Shown here: in pieces, positions 1 through 7,133 of the stretch
How positions within the stretch are numbered: the first letter of the stretch is position 1
How the letters are laid out: every line of letters begins with the position of its first letter
Assembly (NCBI GenBank): GCA_002327415.1
Contig: DCVU01000180.1
Coordinates: 2,931 to 15,357, forward strand
DNA: 12,427 bases
Reading direction: 5' to 3'
DNA from: Smithella sp. UBA2180
Lineage (GTDB): Bacteria; Desulfobacterota; Syntrophia; Syntrophales; Smithellaceae
Notes under the pieces: model-generated
Database searches by the model: none
Seen by the model: the letters and a program-made list of their open reading frames with translations, nothing else
Told to the model about the DNA's origin: nothing
Made by a program: the position numbers and the translations under genes

Positions 1-61
1 TTTTTTATGGCATAGGATCTGCAGTAATTTGGAATCACGCAGGATTTTTTCGACTCCGCAC

Positions 62-2719
62 TCAGTGGGCTTCGTCCCAGTTTTTCCCTGCCGCTATTTC
101 GACTTTTAGTGGCACCTTCAGCTTAATGACTTCTTCCATTTCTTTTTTAACCAGCGCCATGACTTCTTCTTTTTCCTTCACCGGCGCTTCGACAACCAGT
201 TCATCATGCACCTGCATAATCAATCGGGCGGAAAGCTTTTGCTTCAAAAACAAATTAGCAATGTTCACCATTGCCACTTTAATCAGATCGGCGGCAGTGC
301 CCTGAATAGGAGCATTAATTGCCATGCGTTCGGCAAACTGGCGCACGGAAGGAATCTTGCTTTTCAACTCCGGCAGATAGCGGCGACGGTTAAGCAATGT
401 GCAGACAAAACCATCCCGGCGCGCACCTTCCCATATTCCATCCAGATAGATGCGCACTTTTTTATAGCGCTGAAAATATCCATCAATGTATTCCTGGGCG
501 ATTTTCATGGAAACGCCCAGTTCTTTCGCCAGTCCGAAAGCGCTCATTCCGTATAGAATGCCGAAGTTGATGACTTTGGCCTGACGGCGCATATCGGCAT
601 TAACCATCTGCGGAAATACTCCGAATACATCCGACGCGGTGCGGCTGTGAATATCCTCGTCGGAGGCAAAGGCATCAATGAGCGCTTCATCTTCCGATAG
701 ATGCGCCAGCACGCGAAGCTCGATTTGCGAATAGTCGGCGGAAATCAAAACACAATCCGGATCGGCGATAAAGGCCTGCCGGATTCTTTTGCCTTCCAGC
801 GTCCTGATGGGAATATTCTGTAGATTGGGATTGGAGCTGGAGAGTCTGCCCGTTGCCGTCACCGTCTGATTGTAGGATGTGTGAATCCTGCCCGTTTTTG
901 GATTGATCAAAGCCGGCAATGCGTCAACATAAGTTGATTTGAGTTTGGTTAAAGAGCGATAAGCCAGAATCTCGGCGGGCAGTTCGTGACTGCGGGCAAG
1001 GTCAGTGAGCACATCCACATCGGTGGAAAAACCTTCTTTTGTTTTCTTCCCGGAGGGCAGTTTGAGTTTTTCAAATAAGATTGTCTGCAACTGTTTGGGC
1101 GAATTGATGTTGAATTTTTCTCCCGCCAGGCGATGAATCTTTTCCTCTGATATAGATAACAACTGCGCCAGCTCCGTCGACATCTGTTTTAACAAATATG
1201 TGTCCACCAGAACTCCTTTCTTTTCCATATCAGCCAGAACGTGCAGAAGCGGCATCTCCACTTTGCGGTAAAGATCAATAGAGTCTATTTTCTTCAACTG
1301 TGCTTCAACTACCGCAGCAAGTTCAAAAATCGCATCGGTGCGCTGTCCTGCGTAGGCGGTCATTTTATCAATAGGCACTAAAGCCAACGGATAAGTCTTC
1401 CCTTTCCCGCCGGCAACATCGTTGGGCGCGGGAACACGCTCATGGAGATATGTCCAGACAACTTCATCAAGTTCATAGGAATGCTTTGCCGGATCGAGCA
1501 GATAAGCGGCTAATTGCAGGTCTTCGCCGGGATGGACTTCGATATTTTCCAAAGAGACAAGCGTCGTTTTCAAATCATAAACATATTTTTTTATTCCGGG
1601 GCTGCTCAGGACAGGAGCAAGAGCGGAAAACACTTCTTTTGCCGGCAATTGCTCTAAAACATTCGTATGACCAATTGGAATGTAAAAAGCATCTTTGCCA
1701 TCGCTAAGAGCAATGCCGATTAAATCCGAAGAAGAATTTTTTTCAAATATTATTTCCAGAGAAATTTCATGGTTTTTTTTCAGATGGGCCACAAGTTCAT
1801 CAAGCGCCTTTCTTTCCACCACCTGTTTGTATTCTTTGACGGGTTTCACCTTATCCTGCCTTATTTCCTGCAAAAGCGAGGAGAATTCAAATTCGCTGAA
1901 AAGCTTCGAGAGAATTTCTTTGTTCGGCTCTTTAATTGCCGCATCCTGAAAATCGAAATCGATCTCGATATCTTTTCTGATATTGGCGAGTTGGCGGCTG
2001 AGTCTGGCCTGTTCGGCATACTGCCGAAAACTCTCGCGCAATTTGACGTTTCTCAAATTTTCCGAATTTTTGATAACTTCATCGACTGAGCCATACTCCT
2101 CGATCAGCCTCTGCGCTGTTTTCGGACCGATGCCGGGAACGCCGGGAATGTTATCAGATGTGTCGCCCATCAGTCCCAGAATCTCCACTACCTTGTCAGG
2201 CCTGACGCCGAATTTTTCTTTCACCGCGGCAGCATCATAGGTTTTATCCTTCATCGTATCAACCATCACGACGTTTTCATCAACCAACTGCATCAAATCT
2301 TTGTCGCCGGAGATAATGGCCGTGCGCCAGCCTTTTTCGTTCGCCAGAACCGTGAGCGTGCCGATCAGATCATCGGCCTCGATACCCTGTTTTTCCAGAA
2401 CGCAAATGGATAAACCACGGACAACATCTTTGATAAAAGGAATCTGTGGAATCAGGTCGTCCGGCATGGGTTTGCGCGTTGCTTTATAGTTTTCAAATTC
2501 TCCGTGACGCGTGGTCGGTCCTTTGAGATCGAACGTTACGACGATATAGTCCGGTTTGAGCTCACGTCTGAGTTTCAAGAGCATGTTGGTAAAACCGTAA
2601 ATGGCGTTGGTGGGAAAACCTTTGGAGTTTGTCAAAAGGGGGATTGCGTAGAAGGCGCGGTAAATATAATTGCTACCGTCAACTAAAACCACCAGCGGTG
2701 TTTTATTTTTTTCGGTCAT
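62..2719 (-). CDS. polA: DNA polymerase I (5' nuclease plus family A polymerase)
   Basis: This 885-residue protein fills gaps and removes primers or damaged strands in replication and repair. The N-terminal 5'-3' nuclease domain (about 1-290) has VLVDGSNYIYRAF at 11-23, EADDLIG at 114-120, SGDKDLMQL at 137-145 and the helix-hairpin-helix GIGPKTA at 196-202. The polymerase domain (about 490-885) carries motif A DYSQIELRVLAH (662-673), motif B RRQAKVINFGILYG (711-724) and motif C QVHDELVVE (836-844). The middle domain (about 300-480) has the 3'-5' exonuclease fold, but the metal-binding acids are not visible: the first motif reads SLEIIFE instead of DxE, and the third reads YAGQR (456-460) where E. 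coli has YAAED. Proofreading is therefore probably absent, as in Taq and Bst enzymes. The ATG overlaps the ahbB stop by four bases (ATGA), with AGGAA about nine bases upstream of the start. It is the last gene of the minus-strand train in this window. Confidence 0.98.
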   Translation of the reverse strand: MTEKNKTPLVVLVDGSNYIYRAFYAIPLLTNSKGFPTNAIYGFTNMLLKLRRELKPDYIVVTFDLKGPTTRHGEFENYKATRKPMPDDLIPQIPFIKDVVRGLSICVLEKQGIEADDLIGTLTVLANEKGWRTAIISGDKDLMQLVDENVVMVDTMKDKTYDAAAVKEKFGVRPDKVVEILGLMGDTSDNIPGVPGIGPKTAQRLIEEYGSVDEVIKNSENLRNVKLRESFRQYAEQARLSRQLANIRKDIEIDFDFQDAAIKEPNKEILSKLFSEFEFSSLLQEIRQDKVKPVKEYKQVVERKALDELVAHLKKNHEISLEIIFEKNSSSDLIGIALSDGKDAFYIPIGHTNVLEQLPAKEVFSALAPVLSSPGIKKYVYDLKTTLVSLENIEVHPGEDLQLAAYLLDPAKHSYELDEVVWTYLHERVPAPNDVAGGKGKTYPLALVPIDKMTAYAGQRTDAIFELAAVVEAQLKKIDSIDLYRKVEMPLLHVLADMEKKGVLVDTYLLKQMSTELAQLLSISEEKIHRLAGEKFNINSPKQLQTILFEKLKLPSGKKTKEGFSTDVDVLTDLARSHELPAEILAYRSLTKLKSTYVDALPALINPKTGRIHTSYNQTVTATGRLSSSNPNLQNIPIRTLEGKRIRQAFIADPDCVLISADYSQIELRVLAHLSEDEALIDAFASDEDIHSRTASDVFGVFPQMVNADMRRQAKVINFGILYGMSAFGLAKELGVSMKIAQEYIDGYFQRYKKVRIYLDGIWEGARRDGFVCTLLNRRRYLPELKSKIPSVRQFAERMAINAPIQGTAADLIKVAMVNIANLFLKQKLSARLIMQVHDELVVEAPVKEKEEVMALVKKEMEEVIKLKVPLKVEIAAGKNWDEAH

Positions 2720-3216
2720 AAATTATGATTCCTATTCGAAATGTCGGCAAACAAATACGAGTCGGCCTTCTGTAAATCAAAAGATGCGTTTATCTTGAAA
2801 GTCCTTACCGCCCGCATGTCCAGAATATCCGTCACGCCGGTTTCTTCTTTTACTTCTTTTAAAAACGCTTCTAATTCTTCGGCAGTCGCGGCGCTGACGG
2901 TAAACCAGATGTTGTATTCATTATCGCGCCGGTAATTATGCGTAACATTTTTATTGGCGTTCACTATTTGAACGAAGCTTTCTATTTTTTCTTCCGGCAC
3001 ACGCGCTGCGCAAAGGGTACTGACACGTCCGAGCTTTGCGCCATCAAACACAGCGCCAATCCGGCGGATGATTCCCTCATCTTTCATCTTCTGGACGCGT
3101 TTGATCGTTTCATCCTCACTGATGCCACACCGCTGGCCGACAATTAAAAAAGGCTGTTCCTCCAGCGGAAATTCCTTTTGCAGAATATTTAGTATTTTTT
3201 TATCGATCTCATCCAT
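2716..3216 (-). CDS. ahbB: Siroheme decarboxylase subunit (AhbA/AhbB, Lrp/AsnC-like)
   Basis: The product is a 166-residue Lrp/AsnC-like protein of the NirD/L/G/H-AhbA/B family. This family decarboxylates siroheme to 12,18-didecarboxysiroheme in the alternative heme pathway. The N-terminal winged helix (about 1-55) begins DEIDKKILNILQ and ends in IIRRIGAVFD (49-58). The C-terminal RAM-like domain (about 60-150) contains HNYRRDNEYNIWFTV (93-107), the family's signature around its active site. Immediate neighbour ahbD, only three bases upstream, supports the heme assignment over an ordinary Lrp regulator. Known enzymes are AhbA-AhbB heterodimers. Only one subunit is seen here and the partner must lie elsewhere, or this protein works alone. 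Choosing AhbB rather than AhbA is a weaker call than the family itself. Its stop overlaps the polA start. Confidence 0.82.
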   Translation of the reverse strand: MDEIDKKILNILQKEFPLEEQPFLIVGQRCGISEDETIKRVQKMKDEGIIRRIGAVFDGAKLGRVSTLCAARVPEEKIESFVQIVNANKNVTHNYRRDNEYNIWFTVSAATAEELEAFLKEVKEETGVTDILDMRAVRTFKINASFDLQKADSYLFADISNRNHNL

Positions 3217-3219
3217 AAT

Positions 3220-4311
3220 CTACTTCGGTTCGTATAGGCACAATGGCTCTTCAGCTAAATAATCACCCGTTGCCTCAAAAGCTCGCGCGCGGCAGCCGCC
3301 GCAGACCTTGATGAACTCACAGCGTCCGCACTTGCCGCCATACTTGCTGTAATCGCGCAGATTGCGGAACGCTTCCGATTTTTCCCAGATATCGGCAAAG
3401 CTTTTTTTCTTCACATTGCCGCAATCCAGTTCCAGATAGCCGCAGGGCTGAACCTGGCCGACGTGGGAAATGAAACAAAAAGTGATACCGCCCAGACATC
3501 CTCTTGTTGATTCATGAAAGTAGCCTCCCGCTTTCTTCACCGGCTTTTCGCCTTTCGGTTTGTTCTGATGCATGATGCGGAAGTAATGCGGCGCGCATGT
3601 TGCCTTGAGTTGAATTTCGCAACTCATGCTTTCCTTATGAAACCACATCAGCGTTTCTTCATAATCGGCGGCTGTTATCGCCTGACCGGCCAGATCTTTC
3701 CCTCGACCTGTGGGTACCAAGAGAAATATATGATGCGCAGCCGCGCCTATGTTTTTGGTCAATTCGAAAATGTCTTGAATCTGGTCAAGATTGACAGATG
3801 TGATCGTTGTGTTGATCTGAAATTCCACCCCGGCACTTTTGAGCGCTTCGATTCCGGCCATCGCTCCGGCAAACGCGCCTTTTTCCTGACGAAACGCATC
3901 ATGGCTGTGCGCGTCTTTACCGTCAAGGCTGATACTGACCCTTTTAATTCCGCTGTCCAGCATTTTGCCCACGACTGCCGGAGTCACCAGAGTGCCGTTT
4001 GTCGCCATGACCATGCGCAAACCCTTATTTGTTCCGTGAGTCGCAATTTCGAAAATGTCCGGCCTCAGCAGTGGCTCGCCGCCGGTAAGAATAATTACAG
4101 GCGAAGATACGGCGGTAATTTCATCAATAAGCTTGAAGCACTTATCAGTGGAAAGCTCTCCCCGATAAGGCCCGCAACTGGCCGCAGCACGGCAATGAGC
4201 GCAGTTTAAATTGCAGCTGCGCGTCACTTCCCACGCAATCATGCGCAAAATATTTCCCCTCCCTTGAGAGACTGTGTCGCAATTAACTTTCGTGTCATTT
4301 CGGAATGGCAT
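3220..4311 (-). CDS. ahbD: Radical SAM heme b synthase (Fe-coproporphyrin III decarboxylase)
   Basis: This 363-residue radical SAM enzyme is predicted to convert Fe-coproporphyrin III to heme b by oxidative decarboxylation of two propionates, the last step of the siroheme-dependent pathway. The SAM-binding iron-sulfur cluster motif is CNLNCAHC (C33, C37, C40), with GGEP at 77-80. The segments IFLLVPTGRG and ATCAPHYFRI, and TRGCLGG followed by GQVQPCGYLELDCGNV, are typical of AhbD. A C-terminal cysteine-rich SPASM-like region (CGRCEFIKVCGGCRARAF, then a final cysteine near the end) should hold auxiliary cluster(s). The related AhbC enzyme acts one step earlier and is the main alternative. The ATG used has only a weak ribosome site and about 20 residues precede the conserved core, so the start could be slightly off. 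It lies 32 bases after thpR and three before ahbB. Confidence 0.88.
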   Translation of the reverse strand: MPFRNDTKVNCDTVSQGRGNILRMIAWEVTRSCNLNCAHCRAAASCGPYRGELSTDKCFKLIDEITAVSSPVIILTGGEPLLRPDIFEIATHGTNKGLRMVMATNGTLVTPAVVGKMLDSGIKRVSISLDGKDAHSHDAFRQEKGAFAGAMAGIEALKSAGVEFQINTTITSVNLDQIQDIFELTKNIGAAAHHIFLLVPTGRGKDLAGQAITAADYEETLMWFHKESMSCEIQLKATCAPHYFRIMHQNKPKGEKPVKKAGGYFHESTRGCLGGITFCFISHVGQVQPCGYLELDCGNVKKKSFADIWEKSEAFRNLRDYSKYGGKCGRCEFIKVCGGCRARAFEATGDYLAEEPLCLYEPK

Positions 4312-4343
4312 TTTTTATTTGCTCACTATTTTTACAAAATATA

Positions 4344-4928
4344 TCATTCACCCAAAGCAAACTCCGCCAGTTTTGTGTAAACAGCGCCCTGCAGGGTTAG
4401 ATTGCTTTGAAACAAAAATAATTTATCGGGAATAAAATCTCCGGCTGTAAACTCGTTGTGTTTTTTTAGCGCTTCGCTCATTCCCGTCATGTCGCGCGAA
4501 TCTTTAATACGTGCCAAAGTCAGATGTGCCTGGAAAGACCTGTCTTCCGCGGGAAATCCAAGAGCCGCGAAATCGCTGTCGAGTTTCTTCTGGAGATTGA
4601 TAAGCTTTTCCACATCGCCGGAAACACCGCACCAGAGCACACGCGGCCTGCGCGCATCAGGGAAAACGCCGAGTTTCTCAACTCTCAGATTTAAAGGCGA
4701 CTGCGAAATTATCTGTTTTTGCACAGCAGAGCAAATATTCCTAACATCCTCTTTGGAAATATTGCTGAAAAATTTTAAAGTCAGATGTTGTCCCTGTGAT
4801 CTTGTCCAACTGATCCGTCCGTTGATTTCCCGCTTTAATTTTTCCTGCAGACGGGACATTGCCTGTAAAATATCTTCCGGCGGTTCAATTGCCAGAAAAG
4901 CGCGGATACTTTTTTCGGAATCTGCCAT
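4344..4928 (-). CDS. thpR: RNA 2',3'-cyclic phosphodiesterase (LigT/ThpR, 2H family)
   Basis: The 194-residue protein belongs to the 2H phosphoesterase superfamily. These enzymes open RNA 2',3'-cyclic phosphates and the family was first found as a tRNA 2'-5' ligase. Both signature histidine motifs are present and well spaced: HLTL at 48-51 and HLTL at 135-138. The N-terminal RAFLAIEPPEDI is the usual first strand of the fold, and the length is normal. It begins three bases after the cinA stop, so it is probably translated from the same message; an AGGG sits about 13 bases before the ATG. cinA-thpR adjacency is common in bacteria. The physiological substrate is not shown by the sequence. Confidence 0.93.
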   Translation of the reverse strand: MADSEKSIRAFLAIEPPEDILQAMSRLQEKLKREINGRISWTRSQGQHLTLKFFSNISKEDVRNICSAVQKQIISQSPLNLRVEKLGVFPDARRPRVLWCGVSGDVEKLINLQKKLDSDFAALGFPAEDRSFQAHLTLARIKDSRDMTGMSEALKKHNEFTAGDFIPDKLFLFQSNLTLQGAVYTKLAEFALGE

Positions 4929-4931
4929 AGA

Positions 4932-6179
4932 TTAAACTTTTCCCTGCAAATAGTTCTTGAGTAAAAACAGCGCTGCTTCGGAAAACATGTCTTTATTTCT
5001 TTTGCGATCCCAACGGTATGAGTAATGGCGGCAAATCGTTTGTTTGGCGTCAGCCAATGCGATATAAACAGTGCCCACAGGTTTTCCCGGGCTGCCACCG
5101 GTTGGGCCCGCAATGCCGGTGGAGGAAAGACCCAAATCCGTTCCGGATAATTTGCGTATGCCTTCAGCCATCAGCCGTGCCGTTTCTTCGCTGACCGCGC
5201 CATGCTTTTCAATGACTTCAGCGGGAACGCCCAGCATGCTGATTTTAGCCGCGTTGCTGTAGGTTATCAGCCCTCGTTCAAGGTAATCAGAACTGCCGGA
5301 GACATCGGTGAGGCGATTTGTAATCAGTCCGCCGGTGCAGGATTCCGCCACCGCGATGGTTAGTTTTTTCTCCGTTAGAAGACCGGCAATCACATCTTCG
5401 AGTGTTTGTTCTCCATAAGCGAAGATATAATCCTGCACATGTGTGGAGACTTCATCCTGCGCTTTTTGCAGATTTTTTTTAGCTTCTTCCTTGTTTTCGT
5501 TGCGCGCGATCAAGACAATGTGGTTTTCGGGAAACACCGGATAAAATCCGATGTTCACACCGAAGGAATTAAAATCAATATCATTCATCCTTTCATCAAC
5601 GGCTGCTTCGGAAAGCCCGAAGGTCTTGATGGTTTGTTTAACGATATATTGTTCATCCTGCGGGAAATGTTTACGCAGAGCGGGAATTACACTGTTGGTC
5701 ACCATTAATTTCGCTTCGGCTGGGACTCCGGGAATAACAAAAATCAGTTTCCCCTTGATAGAAAGTGAGAAGCCCGGCGCCGTGCCTCTGGCGTTGGGTA
5801 ATACTTGCGCACCCTCAGGGAACATGGCCTGCTTGGCATTGTTTTCTATCCAGGGGAAATTGAATTTGGTGAAGATATCTTTTATGTAATTCAGAACATT
5901 TTCATCAGTATATAAAGGAAGGCCGAAAGCCTCGGCAATGGCGGCGGTGGTAATATCGTCGGATGTCGGCCCCAGGCCGCCGGAGCAGATTACGGCGTCG
6001 GCCATGGAAAGCAGATAATTCAGACGGTTTTTGATGGCGGCGAAATCGTCGCCCACGGACATGATCGCTTCCACGCTCCAGCCCTGCTGATTAGCTTCGC
6101 GAGCGATGAGGGAAGCGTTTGTATCCGCAATACGTCCGTTCATCAGTTCATTACCTATTGTTAGAATACCAATTTTCAT
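4932..6179 (-). CDS. cinA: CinA: nucleotide pyrophosphatase / NMN deamidase
   Basis: From the chosen ATG the protein is 415 residues, the standard CinA length. The N-terminal molybdopterin-binding-like (COG1058) domain (about 1-170) begins MKIGILTIGNELMNGRIADT and has GGLGPTSDD at 67-75; this domain hydrolyses ADP-ribose and related pyrophosphates. The C-terminal PncC domain (about 255-415) contains AESCTGG and GPTGGSPGKPVGTVYIA, the signature of nicotinamide-mononucleotide deamidase, which recycles NMN for NAD. The frame is open for nine codons upstream of this ATG, but family proteins start at MKIGI and this ATG forms a 4-base ATGA overlap with the pgpA stop, so I choose 6179. It is co-transcribed with pgpA, a frequent pairing. 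Older annotations call it competence-damage protein; that role is not implied here. Confidence 0.97.
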   Translation of the reverse strand: MKIGILTIGNELMNGRIADTNASLIAREANQQGWSVEAIMSVGDDFAAIKNRLNYLLSMADAVICSGGLGPTSDDITTAAIAEAFGLPLYTDENVLNYIKDIFTKFNFPWIENNAKQAMFPEGAQVLPNARGTAPGFSLSIKGKLIFVIPGVPAEAKLMVTNSVIPALRKHFPQDEQYIVKQTIKTFGLSEAAVDERMNDIDFNSFGVNIGFYPVFPENHIVLIARNENKEEAKKNLQKAQDEVSTHVQDYIFAYGEQTLEDVIAGLLTEKKLTIAVAESCTGGLITNRLTDVSGSSDYLERGLITYSNAAKISMLGVPAEVIEKHGAVSEETARLMAEGIRKLSGTDLGLSSTGIAGPTGGSPGKPVGTVYIALADAKQTICRHYSYRWDRKRNKDMFSEAALFLLKNYLQGKV

Positions 6180-6631
6180 AACATACCAAAAAACATCAAC
6201 AACCACATCACTGCACCGGCATAAATTCCGGCAGCGACGTCATCGGCAACAATGCCCCATCCGCCAGGTAATTCCTGAAGATTTCTGACAGGAAATGGTT
6301 TTAAAATATCAAAAATTCTAAACAAGACAAAACCGGCGCAAAGATTAAGGCCATTTATCGCTACCGGCAGCATCGTTATTTGAAGACCAATAATTTCGTC
6401 AATGACAATTCGCTGATCGTCTTTTTTCTGATAAATTTTTTCCGCCTGTCCGGCAACATAAAGGGAAAGCGCCAGCAATGCGAGCACAAAAAGTAATCGC
6501 AAAATCCAGGGCATGGGCAGGCAAAGCAGGCAAATAAAAACACCAACCAGTGTTCCTGCCGTTCCGGGAGCGAAGGGAACCCACCCGGAGCCGAATCCAG
6601 TTGCCAGCAATGTTATCAGTTTTCCGTTCAA
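6176..6631 (-). CDS. pgpA: Phosphatidylglycerophosphatase A
   Basis: This 151-residue integral membrane enzyme removes the terminal phosphate of phosphatidylglycerol phosphate to make phosphatidylglycerol. Family motifs are clear: APGTAGTLVG (21-30), the acidic pair in VIDEIIG (D78, E79), KPFPVRNLQELPGGWGIV (111-128) and the second acidic pair ADDVAAG (D130, D131). Hydrophobic spans lie at about 30-60, 80-105 and 132-150. The start is a TTG, supported by GAGGG four bases upstream and by the position of the family's N-terminal ITLLATGFGSG. It is the first gene of the minus-strand train and overlaps cinA by ATGA. Its promoter region overlaps that of the divergent LexA-like gene. Confidence 0.95.
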   Translation of the reverse strand: MNGKLITLLATGFGSGWVPFAPGTAGTLVGVFICLLCLPMPWILRLLFVLALLALSLYVAGQAEKIYQKKDDQRIVIDEIIGLQITMLPVAINGLNLCAGFVLFRIFDILKPFPVRNLQELPGGWGIVADDVAAGIYAGAVMWLLMFFGML

Positions 6632-6653
6632 AGTTCCCTCTATTATTTTTTTC

Positions 6654-6700
6654 TTGACAATAGGACGATCGTTCTATGTCATGTATTTTATGAAAGTCAA
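6654..6700. promoter_or_regulatory. Overlapping divergent promoters (pgpA operon and LexA-like gene)
   Basis: On the plus strand TTGACA (6654-6659) is followed after 17 bases by TGTCAT (6677-6682), pointing to the LexA-like gene. On the minus strand TTGACT (revcomp of 6695-6700) is followed after 18 bases by TAGAAC (revcomp of 6671-6676), pointing to pgpA. The -35 boxes are good and the -10 boxes match four of six consensus bases. On the plus side the predicted transcription start falls almost on the ATG at 6690, so that message could be leaderless. Promoter strength and use are inference. Confidence 0.45.
6660..6677. promoter_or_regulatory. 18-bp palindromic operator candidate
   Basis: The sequence ATAGGACGATCGTTCTAT is an inverted repeat with eight of nine base pairs matching and a perfect ACGATCGT core. 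It sits inside the spacer of the plus-strand promoter and over the -10 of the minus-strand one. A dimeric repressor bound here would block both. The adjacent LexA-like winged-helix protein is the natural candidate ligand (autoregulation), but nothing in the sequence proves it. Confidence 0.5.
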
Positions 6701-6953
6701 GAGAACTTTACAGGATGTGGAGAAAAAAATCACCGCTTTTTTCCTTGAAAACGGCAGGATGCCTTCATATTCGGAAATAGCTGATATTATTGGAGTACGC
6801 TCTAAAAGCGTTTCTCATTTCTGGTCTGCTAAATTATTAGAGGCCGGAATTTTGCAGAAAGGTGCCAAGGGATTTATAACTCTGACGCGCAACCCGCGGG
6901 CATTAAAACTAGCTAGAGAAGTCTGTGCGGGAATTCCTTCGCCTGCGGAGTAA
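6690..6953 (+). CDS. LexA-like repressor, DNA-binding half, truncated by TAA
   Basis: The open frame gives 87 residues from ATG 6690; ATG 6681 in the same frame is an alternative. The N-terminal winged helix resembles LexA of the S24 family in deltaproteobacteria (ENGRMPSYSEIADIIGVRSK at about 25-44). The end reads VCAGIPSPAE, matching the LexA hinge with the Ala-Gly self-cleavage site (codons 6927-6932). A TAA at 6951-6953 stops the protein seven residues after that bond. Codons beyond it continue in the same frame into the peptidase domain, so one substitution (for example GAA to TAA) explains the stop. The product would resemble the N-terminal fragment left by LexA autocleavage: able to bind DNA weakly, unable to dimerise or cut itself. 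No good ribosome site precedes either ATG. It may be a pseudogene or a stable short regulator. Confidence 0.7.
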   Translation: MKVKRTLQDVEKKITAFFLENGRMPSYSEIADIIGVRSKSVSHFWSAKLLEAGILQKGAKGFITLTRNPRALKLAREVCAGIPSPAE

Positions 6954-7133
6954 GAAATAAGGAATATTGTATCCTTCGACGAATATCTGGTCAGAAATCC
7001 GGAAAAATCATTTTTGCTTTCCGTCACTGGCGATTCCATGATCGACGCGGGAATCAGAGAAAAAGACATGGTTGTTGTGAAAAGCAACAGGGAACCGAAA
7101 AACGGTGATATAGTTCTGGCTGAAGTTGATGGC
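6954..7133 (+). pseudogene. S24/LexA peptidase domain remnant, same frame after the stop
   Basis: Read in the frame of the truncated repressor, this continues EIRNIVSFDEYLVRNP, then LLSVTGDSMIDAGI (catalytic serine codon 7035-7037), KDMVVVKSN and NGDIVLAEVDG. This is the usual order of a LexA S24 domain. Similarity stops at about 7133, where the segment with the catalytic lysine (EWTMKYLRK-type in relatives) should follow. Instead the frame runs into the antisense of a membrane-protein fragment and ends at 7289 with no resemblance to the family. The serine is kept but the Ser-Lys dyad cannot form. A TTG at 7014 could start a short product, but I see no support for it. Together with 6690-6953 this is best read as a decayed lexA-like gene. 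Confidence 0.75.

Noticed and set aside
1..61. A possible next minus-strand gene after polA (one frame reads VEKILRDSKLLQILCHKK).
   Set aside because: Only about 20 codons are in the window, no convincing start or ribosome site is seen, and another frame is equally open.
2716..3216. Annotation as a general Lrp/AsnC transcription regulator.
   Set aside because: The HNYRRDNEYNIWF signature and the ahbD neighbour point to siroheme decarboxylase rather than an amino-acid-responsive regulator.
3514..4209. A 231-codon plus-strand open frame.
   Set aside because: It lies wholly antisense to ahbD, whose motifs are clear, and the translation shows no recognisable domain.
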